A stretch of DNA of 64,000 nucleotides from Icerya purchasi (taxonomy: Eukaryota; Arthropoda; Insecta; Hemiptera; Monophlebidae), in the NCBI GenBank assembly GCA_039619475.1, contig CM077115.1:443208792-443272791 (forward strand), written 5' to 3'. This document shows positions 38,080 through 49,551 of the stretch, one piece after another (position 1 is the first letter of the stretch; each line of letters starts with the position of its first letter). The translations under genes were made by a program, and so were the position numbers. The notes beneath the pieces were generated by a model that saw only the letters and a program-made list of their open reading frames with translations, was not told the DNA's origin and did not search any database.

Positions 38080-39686
38080 GTAAGGAGAAAATATATCATC
38101 AAATTATCGGTGTCATTACATTAATTTTAAATTAAATTCTTATGTTTTTTTTTTTTTACGCTGTGACATTTGGTTTTCGATTACATTTAAAGTATGATAG
38201 TTCGTTAAGAATTGTAGTTCTTTATTCGACGCCTCTTCGATTAAGGTGACATTGCACAGTAAATCACCGGAGGTCCGAAACAAGTCGTTTACTTTTAGTC
38301 AGTTATTGTTTTTTTTGGAAAACACTAATTAGTTCTCTTGAGCGGTAATTACGTTCTAGCCGCGTGTAATTAGTTAATGAATCAGCACTTCATGCTGAAG
38401 ACCAGATCGATATTAAGTCAATATAACAGTTAAATTTTGTAATTTTGAAAGTTACTGCATTCCATCTCGATCACATAGGTCTAGAATTTTTCGATAGTCG
38501 TGTTATCGATATTGTAAACTTTTGTTTTTTAACATTCGTAATATTTGTAATATTGCGGGGTTGTTTAGCTCATTTTAGCCGTAAAATGAAGTAATGAACT
38601 GAAAACAAAAAGGAACTGCAACAAACTACCGATAATAAATAATTTTTTGTTAGATGATTTCGGGGATATCGTCGATTTTCCTGACAAAAGTAAAGAAAAA
38701 AATTAAATTATCGAGGAAATTCAGATTAAGGTGGGGCGAACGGAAACAATCTATGAAAGAATATAGATTGCAGTCCTTATTTGATGTAGGTAAAGACGAA
38801 GACACAATTTAGAATCGTACTCAAATGCGCGAAGGATTATGAAGCAAGAATATCACTAAAATGTTCTAGTTGTTCGACAAAAAATCTTGTGGCTAGAATC
38901 ATAATTTTTTTACATTTGTTTTTTTTTTGTGTTTGACTTTCATCATTGACCAATTTTCCCAATTTTCTAAAACTGTTCAATAGTTATCTCATGAATCGTT
39001 ATAAAAATATAAAGCTCTCTACAAATTACTGAAAATAATTCGTCAATGATAGCACGGTTGAAATAAGTAATATTTTCTAATTGTTCAGATACAATAAATG
39101 TATTAATCGATCTCTTCCATTGCTATATGTAATTTTCTAAAGCTCTTTCTCATCACATTTTTCGTACATGAAATCCCTCTTTAAACCCCCCAATCTAAAT
39201 AAGTGGCTAGATAATGCCCGATTCGTATTTCTATTAACTCTTTCGATGTAGTATCTTTCCAAACTTCCGGATGCCCTCTATATACTTTACCCCTTTAGTT
39301 TCATCAATCTTCGAATACCTTTTCTATTCCACCGAATCTGATTCTGTTCATCGATATAATATGGTAATATATCTCTTCAGTTAACCTTACTATAGATTAT
39401 TTTATAATTATCAGCCTTTGTCAATTTGTTGGCCCTCATTTCTGCACAATCAGCTAGAGTCCACTTAAATTTTACTCTAATCAGAAATCTGTCCAATTTT
39501 TAAAGTAATTACTCTTCTTATTTAGCATTCAAATATTGAATATTTATTTTTGTCTACTTAATCGTAACCGGGAAATAGAAAAGTTTGTTACTATGAGTAA
39601 TCTTTTCGTGTTTCATAATAGTTCTTAATATATTGCAAGGCTTTAAATATCTACGTGTAATGATGGCCGGAAGTACATGCGATATG
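38080..39686. other. Intron 4 DNA with one unrecognised coding relic
   Basis: Nothing identified except the minus-strand frame at 39230-39485, described separately. Confidence 0.4.
39230..39485 (-). pseudogene. Unrecognised coding relic, minus strand
   Basis: About 80 codons read almost continuously: KFKWTLADCAEMRANKL, DNYKIIYSKVN, a stop, RDILPYYIDEQNQIRWNRK, then, after a frameshift, YIEGIRKFGKILHRK. Base composition and residue mix look like protein rather than chance AT-rich frame. I cannot assign a family; a LINE or hAT C-terminus is possible. Confidence 0.4.
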
Positions 39687-40269
39687 CAGGCCCGGATTAA
39701 GCGTATGATAGGCCCGGGGCTACGGAAACATTAGAAGCCCTTTTCGGAAGTGACAAAATTATCAGTTTTATAGAATAACTAAATTTTCATTAATTTAATT
39801 TAATTATATTCTTTCGAATTCACGAATTAACATATAATCATTAATGTAAACAAAACTAAATATCATATAGACAATAGGTAGAATTTTCGATGCTAAAGAA
39901 AGAAAAAAAACATATATATACTCGGCCATTTTGGCCTCGCAAGGAGCTGTGCCCATTTACCCCTCTTGCTTTCATTTCTGTCACTTTCTCTTCTATACTT
40001 TGTATAAAATGATCAAAATTTACAACGTAATTCTTACTGGCATCAACACACACAAAAAATAACATACCCACAAAAATCCTATTCTAACATTTAACTTCCG
40101 TTATATAAAATTAAGACATTTTTTCGTTACATTTTTCGTTACATATTTCATTATATAAAATTGTGACATTTTTTAAATAACAATAACAAAAATCCTACAA
40201 AATATAACAAACGTTACATAAAATTGGGACATTTTTTCGAATGGGGGGTAGCTTAAGAATTACGTTGTA

Positions 40270-40305
<36 letters not shown>

Positions 40306-41162
40306 AATTTTAAACAATGAATTTTGCAGCAAATTTTAATCAAAGATTAGCGTAAAAGATTACACACGCACACACATTCATACAGACATTTCCTTCCATA
40401 CCTTAAAACAAATTTCTGGTACGTTTTTACGGAACTCGAAATTTTACTATTACGAAGTTTCCTCCTCTAGGAGGAAATAAAAATGGATACAAAAATTATT
40501 GACAAATAAATGTATAAAAAAATGCGCTTGCTCCTGTAAAGTTAATTCTATTTATTAAAAAAAAAAAAAAGTTAATGCATATGGTAAATGATAGATTAAT
40601 TTTTTATTACATGTCGGAAGTGGGTGTCTCTTGGAGGCCCCTTTATAAGGCGGGGCCTGGATCTGGAGCCCCCTAGACTGCCCTAAATCCAAGTCAGCGC
40701 GCATCATTACCGCTGCTGAATGTCTGACTATCTGTGAAACATAAATCCCCTGTGAAATTGATTAGCAAGTTCTGAGTCGATCCCAGCAAGGCTATATTAG
40801 TAAACGAGCAAATTTTGTTTAAAAAATATGTACCTAATCGGTTCTAAAAAGGGCATTAAAGATTTTGATCGAATTTACGAATAATAGTTAGTCGGGGGGG
40901 GGGGGGGTTAGAAATCGATTGTTCTAGTAATTCGAAACAGACAATGTTCGCGGTGCTGGTGATTAAACTTTCATTTAGAAGATTTAATGAACAGTAAATT
41001 TAACAATTCTGTCTAATTAACCGTGTTATATAGAAAATTTAAATTTCGAGATGGAACAAATTTGTTCACGACACATTTATATGGCGATTTCGAATACTAC
41101 GCAAACTAAAATACACTTCCAAAATTGAAAAATGGACTAATGCAAAATTGTAACTTTCGTGT
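39687..41162 (-). repeat. Arm B of the inverted duplication (LINE empty site)
   Basis: Reverse complement of arm A without the LINE: the site GTTTACATTAATGATTATATG is uninterrupted at about 39830-39852. Its lower boundary (39687) coincides exactly with the CAGGCCCGGATTAAG terminus of the MITE in arm A. Its upper boundary lies near 41162. It has its own nested insertion (39911-40272). Confidence 0.92.
39911..40272 (+). mobile_element. Repeat R3 inserted in a TA tract of arm B
   Basis: Starts with a TA tract and CTCGGCCATTTTGGCCTCG, continues with TTTGCTTTCATTTCTGTC and TTTGTATAAAATGATC, and ends with AAGAATTACGTTGTAATTAA next to another TA tract. Arm A has only TATATA at this place, so this is an insertion of about 360 bp. 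Other copies: 48644-49015 (plus) and, truncated, 55510-55660 (minus). No tRNA-like boxes and no ORF. Confidence 0.8.
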
Positions 41163-41199
41163 TGTGTCCATTAATGTTACGTTTTTATTCTGTTTTGTC

Positions 41200-41645
41200 G
41201 TCGTTCTTTTGTCTTTTTTATTTTTATTTTTTTTTTTGCAATTTTAATTAAAAACAGAGTTCAATGATAAATATATATCATACATATATTTGAACTTGCT
41301 CACGAACGAAGAGAATTCGAATCTGATTATTAACGAACAATAAGTAATGTCTAATAAATATACTATGTCGTTCTATTATCTCTAGTAATTTACTATTCAA
41401 ATTCTAAACTACCATTTTTTAGGTGTAATTTCATTTTATTTTTATCGACTAAAACTAAAACAAAAGTTGAATTAATAATTGTAATAATTATGTATTTTTA
41501 AAACACATTTTTAAATTTCTAAAGAGCTGATAGCTATTTGACTTTCTTTATGGAACTAGGTATTTCTCAAATCTACTGTCTACCGTATAAAAAAATATTA
41601 CGTAATTATAAAATTTCCCCCACTCCCAAAATGTCCCTCTGGTAA
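41200..41645 (+). repeat. R1 family copy, right end truncated
   Basis: Matches 10100-11110 without the nested R2 element; ends at CAAAATGTCCCTCTGG, just short of the family terminus. Confidence 0.7.
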
Positions 41646-42510
41646 TGGTGAACGTGTTAAAAAATTTTTATGTTCCATTTTGTCCAAATTTCTCAGTAAC
41701 ACTGCAGAAGGCAAAACTAACATTAGTGAAGACTGTGGGGACTTTGTAGAATCTGTCGACAATTCCTTATTAAACATAGATGGTGTACTATTTCGGGTCA
41801 AATGAAGCCACACTGGTTCTTATTCGGTACGCAGTTTCATCCGCTAAGAAACACTACTTAGCCGATTATTGCATTTGTCAGAACACCTTTAAATATTTTA
41901 ACTAAGCTTATAGAAATGCATGAAATCTGTGCTAATTTGTTTGTATTTCTGTTTTACTAGTATTAACTGAGATATCCTAGAATCTTCGTGTGTACATTTA
42001 AAGACGTCCATGTTGTTTTTTCATCTGCATTATCGTGTTGACAGTAGCGTACGCTACGCTTTTATTTGGTGTATTTATGCAACGTATGTGTGGAACTATA
42101 AGAACATATACTGGTATATAAATAATATTAATGCCTATAATTATATAAATTACTATGTTTTTTTTTTATATTGAAATTTTCTTAAATTATAAAACTGTTA
42201 AAAATAATATTTTTGTCTTTTTAATATCATTTTTTGAAAAAGTTTAGTAGCCGTTTCTGACCAAACTCCAGAAACGCCTCTAAACATTATTATCATAAAA
42301 TAATTTTTTAATAATCAACCTTTTAAATAAATTTACCCCATTATTTGTTAAAAAATTAACACTAATCATTAAAATAACTTTAATTAAGCTGGCCAATAAT
42401 TACGCTAAATCATTTATGGCATTGTAATATCATCCCCGATCTTAACTTCACAATCTCGACGCCCTGTCAAGGGTATGGAACTCACTTTACTTTACTAATT
42501 ATCATAATTG

Positions 42511-42548
<38 letters not shown>

Positions 42549-43187
42549 ATAACGATTGTATTTAGATGATGGAGAGAAGGTGGATGTGAGCGTGAATAGA
42601 AACTCATTCTGGAGGGTTAGTTAGTAGTGACCATCGGAGTGTCACCATATAATAGAGGCTTTTTGAAAAAAGTGGCTGATGGCAAAAAGAAAGGCTTAGA
42701 AATTAGCAGATGTAGAAGTAGAAGAAATAAAATTGAAAAGAAAAAAAGTGGTCCAGGGGTAAAAGTCAATTATCTCTCACTTAACTTTTTCTTTCGGATG
42801 TCGAAAGATCATTTCTCGAGCAAACTATGGAAGAAAAAAAAAAGAGAGCTTCTTTCCCCGATATATTTCATATCAAATTGACGGGGGAATATTTTACCGG
42901 AAAATAATCGTACATACTGCTGGGGACAATAAACTTCCACTAATAAACATTCAAATTTCACACTTTACCGATAATTAGAATATTATAATGTTCTCTTGCT
43001 TGTTTTTTTTTTTGACGAGATCGACTTTATCAAAGAACGATCTAGGTAAGGTGACAAAAATACATAATCTAAAACATAAATACATAATTGTAATATAAAT
43101 AAATGAAGTGTTAAACGCCTGTTATATATATATATATTTTTTTTTTTGTATTACAATGTATACAATATAGCTGGCAAATGTTTTTAG
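41646..43187. other. Intron 4 DNA
   Basis: No gene. A block at about 42440-42500 (ACTTCACAATCTCGACGCCC) is repeated inverted at the window's right end. A TA tract occupies 42514-42546. The plus ORF at 42627-42881 is Lys-rich and unrecognised. Confidence 0.45.
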
Positions 43188-43350
43188 GTTTCCTACGCCA
43201 ATGATTCCGCCGTTGGAACTATGTCCGAAACTGGTAATTCAAGGTTTTGTAATTTGCGTGGTATCATTCTCTGTTAACATTTCCATGGCTTCACTGTTTT
43301 CCGAAAAACATAAGTACCGAATCAAGCCTAATCAGGAACTAATAGCTTCG
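43188..43350 (+). CDS. SLC26 exon e (transmembrane core)
   Basis: Enters in phase 2, leaves in phase 0 before GTAATG; acceptor TTTTTAG. It begins FPTPMIPPLELCPKLVIQGF, then VICVVSFSVNISMASLFSEK and RIKPNQELIAS. The NQELIA motif before the exon end is conserved in SLC26 proteins and precedes the binding-site helices encoded by exon f. Confidence 0.97.
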
Positions 43351-43759
43351 GTAATGCTGTTGATTTTCCATTTGCTATTCTAATCTAAAATTAACCGCTA
43401 AATCTTTCGAAAATTTTTTATTAATATAGTGTGTTCATTTTATTATTAGCGGAAAAGGTGCATATAAAATAGTAACAATAATAGAAAAATATTCAGTGAT
43501 GTAGGAAAATTTATTAAATATTTATGGATCTAGTTACGTACAGAATGATAAAGAAAAGTGAATATTATCATTACTAAACTCTGTTCTTTAGGAATATAAT
43601 CGCTAGTTTACTTTTTACAATATGAATTTTGATCGAGTAATAATGTACACTTTGGCTAATTATAGGAAAATAAAAAAGTTTGCTACACTTTAGTCAATAA
43701 TTATGTAATATTATAAAAATTTGTCTCATATAGATTGAAATTTATAGCAATTTACTAGA

Positions 43760-43760
<1 letters not shown>
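43351..43760. other. Intron 5 DNA, nothing recognised
   Basis: AT-rich sequence, ending in an ATT-type microsatellite (43761-43790). Confidence 0.4.
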
Positions 43761-43790
<30 letters not shown>

Positions 43791-43795
<5 letters not shown>

Positions 43796-44270
43796 TATTT
43801 ATTGGTATGTAGTCAAGAATGTAATTGGCAAAAATTACCACAATACTAAAAAAATAAAAATTAATAATGATATAGTAAATGTTCACGATAACGAACCGGC
43901 GATTTCGGAGCATTTCAACTCGTATTTCGAGAATAGCGTTAGAGAAACATCGCAAGTAGTAAATGCAGTGACGAATTAGAAGAAAGTAATAGCACTTTGC
44001 CGATGAGAGCTAAATCTTTCGCATTTTTCGGTTTTTCACAAAATAACATTAACGATTCGATACTTCCATTACAAAACAGAACTTCCTTTGGTCTTAACGG
44101 TGTCTATCAATATTAATAGTAAAGGACAATTTAAACTTCTTTATCAAACCCTTAACATATAGCTTTTGAATGCTTCCATGAATGCAAGAATTTTTCCTAA
44201 GGTACTTATGATAGAAATTACTACACCTGTACATAAATGTGGTGATAAGAACGATGCATCTAACTGCTGA
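43791..44270 (+). mobile_element. LINE relic, linker and start of RT
   Basis: The frame 43791-43979 has NVIGKNYHN, KINNDIV and ISEHFNSYFENSV, the pre-RT segment of CR1/Jockey-type LINEs (I..I.G......I....IAEHFN.YF). Frames further on give an AFECFHECKNF-like segment and TPVHKCGDKND (the LKxAxVxPxHKxGD region of RT). Several frameshifts. The catalytic RT motifs are missing. Confidence 0.65.
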
Positions 44271-44499
44271 CAATGTAAAAGAATATTATAAATAAATGGT
44301 TATGTATACAGTTTATTGATTACATCAGTTCTGAAGTTAAAAATTGGTTTTCAAAAAATGGACATGAAAATAATATAAACCTATTTTTGACCTGATTTCT
44401 AAACGTATAAAAGAAATTAATAATTTGTGTACATTTTACGAACAGTTAAAATTTATCATAATGATTTACCAACACACCTGCTTCACTAGGGAGAGAACT

Positions 44500-44816
44500 G
44501 CAATTACACGTATATAGACAATTTTAGAGGCAACAAAAATCAACGCCATCTACTCTAACAAAAGCATTTTTAAAGATTCCAGATTCATTTCCGAATATTA
44601 GAACTCCCCCTTGAAAATACTTTGTACATTACACCGTTCCTACTGCATTTGTCGAAAGAAGTTTTTCAAGACTTAAATTTTAACAAAAACCTATTTAAGA
44701 GTATCACCACTTTGAGTTCAGAAAGATTAAATAAATTGGCCGCTTTATATTTTTACAATGAAATACCAATTATTTCGGAAAAAATAATGAATATGTATTA
44801 TGTTCTAGTCGCTTGA
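44500..44816 (+). pseudogene. hAT transposase C-terminal fragment
   Basis: One frame reads TVPTAFVERSFSRLKF; after a shift of frame, the next gives TTLSSERLNKLAALYF and MNMYYVLVA. Together these form the hAT dimerisation signature. A block with an NKSIFKDSRF-like segment precedes it. Inactive fragment in intron 5; no terminal repeats were found nearby. Confidence 0.65.
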
Positions 44817-44829
44817 AACTTGTATAAAT

Positions 44830-45523
44830 GTGTACCATAAATATATATATATATATATAAATTTATGGTCACAATAATAGTATATTTGTTATTTACACTT
44901 CATTTAATTTACGTATCAATTTTTAAATAATAATAATAACCTAATATTTATATTATTTATAATACCTTAAAAGTTTAATCATTTTCAAAGATGTTTTATA
45001 AACAAAGAGAACATCATTTTAGTATAGCGTTAATTCCATATGCAAAATATGCTAACTGTTGAGACGTTATTTTTAAAAATGTACTATTTGCTAAATTAAA
45101 TTATAAATTCTTTAATATTTTCAAATTTACTTTCCAATACATAAGTGTACATATACATATCTTTATTTAATAAATATATTTATACTAGAAAAATGATTGA
45201 AGTTTTTACCCTCTTAATTTAATTCACTAAGTGTTTCATTTTTTCCACTTTTTTATCTTTCTCTATATATTTTTTAGCATCCTTCTTATAATTTTTCAAT
45301 AGAAGCCAATATGTAGAGATAAATATTTAAAAATTTCAATTTATTTTAGCCCATTCTCCCCTAATTAGAAATCCTAGATTCGCCCCTGATGATGAGATCC
45401 CTAATTTTTTTATTTATATATATATATACATATAACCTATAATAATTTTTTTATTTAAACATTGTATTATTAATTCGTACATCTCTTAGATCGATCTTCT
45501 CAAGAAAAAGAAAAAAAAAAAGA
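44830..45523. other. Intron 5 DNA
   Basis: A CTAGATTCGCCCCTG block near 45371-45385 looks like another R1-type terminus. No partner terminus and no gene found. Confidence 0.4.
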
Positions 45524-45925
45524 GAGTGGTGTCCAGGAGGAACACCCGGTAGGAACGAAGTTCCTTTCACTTTTTGGTAGATACACAAGTATGAAGTCAT
45601 TCATAAAGTATACGATAAAAAATGACACGCAATATAAATCCCGTATGAATTAAAACAAAAACAAAAAATAAGTTTAAATAAAATTTACACGTGTTTAGAA
45701 TTGAGGTTATACAGTTGACCGCGCACAATGTTTGCTGCTCGAATCTCGATACTCGCTCGCACGCATGCAAACACACACACACACATCTGTATATAATAGA
45801 AAGGGTCAGAGGAAAAGAAAATGAAGCTCGCCTGGAGAACCCATAACGCTTTTTCGTGACCTGACGATTTCTACCAGTTTACTCCTACCGAGCCAAGCCG
45901 CGTAAAAGAACTTCGTTTTAAGAAG
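45524..45925 (+). mobile_element. Second copy of short element R2
   Basis: Same block order as 10258-10826 (GGTAGGAACGAAGTTC near the start, AAAAGAACTTCGTTTTAAG at the end). A-rich sequence (AAGAAAAAGAAA type) on both sides may be its target duplication. Non-coding. Confidence 0.75.
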
Positions 45926-46166
45926 AAAAAAGAAATATATTTTGTAATATAATATACAAATGTAATAATTCCGAGTAAAAGTAGATAATAAAATAATTCA
46001 ATAGTCTATTACAGTATAAAACGATATAATGCTTTAATGTATCAAATAGAGTGTGCTTTTCTTTTATTCTAGGTAAATAATCATAATATAAACAATAATA
46101 TAAATTTAATTCTGTTTTATTATTTTAGCTAATACATTTTCGTTTATTCTTCGTTATAATTTGCAG

Positions 46167-46343
46167 GGCTGTGCCAACATGTTTGCGTCAATGTTTTCGT
46201 GTGCTCCTTTCTCAGCATCGTTATCACGTAGTTTGGTTCAAGAGATGAGTGGTGGAAGAACTCAACTGGCCAGTGTGATATCCTGTATTTTTCTTTCCTT
46301 CATTTTACTCTTTGTAGGACCATTTTTTGAACCGCTCCCAAAT
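46167..46343 (+). CDS. SLC26 exon f (central binding-site helices)
   Basis: 59 codons, phase 0 at both ends, acceptor TTGCAG, donor GTAGGT. It begins GCANMFASMFSCAPFSASLS, then RSLVQEMSGGRTQLASVIS and a hydrophobic helix ending FFEPLPN. SASLSRSLVQE-SGG-TQ is the most diagnostic block of SLC26 transporters. In prestin and SLC26A9 structures the serine/arginine of this helix line the anion site; both are kept here. Confidence 0.98.
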
Positions 46344-47329
46344 GTAGGTATTGTGTGCGTGTCTATATATATATATATATATATATATGTACGTAATTAT
46401 TTTTCTTTTTTTCCCATTCCAACCATTTAAAAAAAATAATAATTGTGTTAAAATTTTACAAATTCTTGGTAACCTGAAATCAGAGTTACATGGTCGCAGC
46501 AGATATCGGCGCTGAAGAAATAGCGCGATGATATTTTCCGCCGTTGTATCTTGTAATATATTAAAACTGGGGGGGGGGGGCATTTTGTAATCAACTACAA
46601 TTACACAAGATCGTGTACGTGTGTAATCTTGTTCTAAATCAAAGTTGCGCGTAATCGATTATTTTTGGTAATTAATTACGAAAGTGATAAAATTGCAATT
46701 ATTTACCAAATGGGATTATACTTTATGCGCTGCGGTGCGCCAACGTTTTACAACCGGTGGTAAGGAGGGACCATAAAGCAGCTCTATACATATAATAACA
46801 CATTCAGATACACACCAACACATGTGAAGAAGAGCGATAGTTATTGGTAATGTTTCATCCTAGTTTTTATGTCTTTAGCGATTTCTGATGTAAAGAAAAT
46901 TAATTTTTAAATATAATTAAATATAAATAAAAAATATTACACGCACTGCGTATTGCAAGACATTTTTTAAATCGAAAAAGTGTTTTTTTAAAAGTAAAAA
47001 TTGAAAATAAACAAAAAAAGCGATTGCAGTACTTCAAATGAATTGACTTATATTAATATAAATTTTATTTACTTTTCACTTTACAATTATTTTTTATAAT
47101 AATGCAATATTTAAATATGGGAAATCTAAAATTGTCGTCCACAGTTTTAACAGGGGGGTTGTATTTTATTTCTGATATATATTTAGTACACAATGTGGCG
47201 ATATATGTGTATACCTGTGTATTAACCGAAATATTCTCAATATTAATATTTTGTAACTTAATGATAGCAAAATACAAAAAGAAGGATAATTGTGTTTCAG
47301 TAGATAAACTCTTTTAAAACTAAATTTAA
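46344..47329. other. Intron 6 DNA
   Basis: TA tract at 46364-46388 and a G10 run near 46570. No gene. The plus ORF at 47102-47317 is unrecognised. Confidence 0.4.
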
Positions 47330-48160
47330 ATCTTAAAAGTTTCGAGACATATTATCACTGTAGTTGAGTTGCTAAGTCATTGTGCATCTTAGATGAGTTT
47401 TTATCTTTCTAGGAGTACTACAAGATCTTTCTGAAGAAGCATTTGATGTTGGTGTTATAAGTAGAAGCATTACTAGCGGTAGTTTTACTACCTCTACACT
47501 AAAAGTCATTTGAGAATTTTCGATTCACTCTCTGTACTTTGGACAGATTTCTCTGTAAATATAGTAAGTAACATATGTAACTGTGCTTGTAACGGCAAAA
47601 TAGTAAACTCTCCACTATGTTCTTCCAGTTTTTTTTTAGTTTTTTTTTTCTAAATTTTTACTTCTTGTGGCCTTCCATTGACTGCGATACTACATTTTTT
47701 CGATTTTCAATCATTTTTGAAAAGTAGGCTGTGAAAATAGACGCGTGGTGATTTTTCTAATAATTTGATCTATTTATGAATAGCATTGTCCTCTGTTGTT
47801 TTGTTTCGCACATAATTGAAGAGATGGTAATAAAGCATCACATATGACTTTTAGGATCTTTCTTTAATGTAACTTCACGACTTTCTAGATGTAATTGTTT
47901 CGAAATTTTTCTGTTGCCTTCCAAATACGTGCGGTATTTTCAAATTTTAAATCAGACCTTAAATTATCTAATGCCAAAAAAACATTTTAACTCTTTTTTT
48001 TTTCTGCCCTCATTATAGCAGTATATTTTTAAGTTCATGTAAACTATTAGCTAATTTTTCCTACAAATCGAATATTATTATTGCACATTTAACAGCAGAT
48101 AATAACCGATCATCATCGTCATGAAGAAAAATCCGTTAAAATCCCTGCGACTGTTTTTTT
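47330..48160 (-). pseudogene. hAT transposase relic, minus strand
   Basis: At 47460-47350 the minus strand reads LITPTSNASSERSCSTPRKI, KTHLRCTMT, a stop, and QLNYSDNMSR, the hAT dimerisation block (P.TNA..ERSFS.LR.IKTYLRSTM). Farther upstream, weaker helical coding continues to about 48150. No termini were found. Multiple stops; inactive. Confidence 0.65.
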
Positions 48161-48263
48161 CCTAAATTATCGTGTTATTTCGCGTACATGAGAATAGGCC
48201 CTTTTTGTTGCATACAGCGCCAATACTTGGAATTATTTTTTTCCTTTCCATAATATTATGGTA

Positions 48264-48632
48264 CAGTAGAATTCCAATTATCCGAACTCCAACTATCCTA
48301 ATCGCTTTCAGAATTTCAGAAAAAATAATTAAGACGGAAAAGTACTACGATTCGCGAAATAATGATTCTGCTACGCGCGCTATTGTCCTTTCCTCCGCAA
48401 AGCTAGTGCAGTTGTATTAAATGTACAGCACTTGTAAAAGTACTCTTAACAAGTAAAAGTGTTGCCTTTTCATTTAGTTAATTAAAAGCCCTTTTTCTTT
48501 AAAAATTTCGTTGTTTTTTTTTCCTTTTAAACATACACACAGTAATTAATTAAAATACATAGACCGTGTTTTCGGAAAAAATCCAATTATCCGAATTTTT
48601 GATTATCCGAATGGGGTCCGGTCCCAACTGAT
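48264..48632. mobile_element. pogo/Tigger-like MITE
   Basis: The left end follows TA: CAGTAGAATTCCAATTATCC, with a second ACTATCC nearby. The right side has AATTATCCGAA and GATTATCCGAA. Doubled ATTATCCGAA blocks near both ends are typical of pogo-like transposase binding sites. The right terminus is degenerate. Non-coding. Confidence 0.55.
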
Positions 48633-48643
48633 TTATGTTATAT

Positions 48644-49015
48644 ATAAACTCGGCCATTTTGGCCTCGCAAGGGGCTGTTGTGCTCCTTGATCCCTCTTGC
48701 TTTCATTTCTGTCTCTTTCTCTTCTATACTTTGTATAAAATGATCAAAATTTACAACGTAATTCTTACTGGCATCAACGCAAAAAAAAAATAACATAACC
48801 ACAAAAATCCTATTCTAACATTTAACTTTCATTACATAAAATTAAGACATTTTTTCGTTACATAAAATTGTGACATTTTTTAAATAACAATAACAAAAAT
48901 CCTATAAAATATAACGAACGTTACATAAAATTGGGACATTTTTCGTTACATAAAGTTGGGATATTTTTCCTAATGGGGGGGGGGGTAGTCTAAGAATTAC
49001 GTTGTAATTAATATA
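48644..49015 (+). mobile_element. R3 repeat copy
   Basis: Collinear with 39911-40272: CTCGGCCATTTTGGCCTCG, TTTGTATAAAATGATCAAAA, then CATAAAATTGGGACATTTT-type short tandem units, a G-run and AAGAATTACGTTGTAATTAA beside a TA tract. Immediately follows the pogo-like MITE. Confidence 0.8.
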
Positions 49016-49278
49016 TATATACATATATATTACGTACCGTTGCAAATACATAAATTCATAATAATTGTTAGCAAGGAGTAAATATTCCTTTTAGTTTTGT
49101 TTTGCGCGCAACAATAATTTATTTAAAAAAAAGTACATATGGTTTATAGGATTGTTCAATTAAAAAATAGTTTACTTTTTTTTATTAAACCAATTAATAA
49201 TACTCATAAGTATTAATGTAATAATCGGTTTTTGTATACATTATAATATATTTCTTTTTTTCTTTTTTTTTTTTCTAG

Positions 49279-49551
49279 TGTATATTAGCTGCTATTATTT
49301 TAGTAGCTATGCAAAATATATTACTCGGTGTAAGGATATTACCAACGATATGGCGCCAGTCTAAATACGACTTTTGCATCTGGTTAGCAACTTTCTTCTC
49401 GGTTCTTTTAATTGATATCGATGTCGGTTTGGCTGTCGGAATTATAGTATCGCTGATATACATCGTTTTATTAGGTCAAAAAGTGAAAGTAGACGAACTC
49501 GGAAATATTCCTAATACTGATTTATACGTATATATGAAAAACTACCAAGTG
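49279..49551 (+). CDS. SLC26 exon g (last helices, start of STAS)
   Basis: 91 codons, phase 0 at both ends; acceptor TTTTCTAG, donor GTAAAT. It begins CILAAIILVAMQNILL, then RILPTIWRQSKYDFCIWLAT, DIDVGLAVGIIVSLI (final helix) and the start of the cytosolic domain, NIPNTDLYVYMKNYQV. The W.QSK.D...W..TF......D.D.GL..G pattern is diagnostic. Confidence 0.98.
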
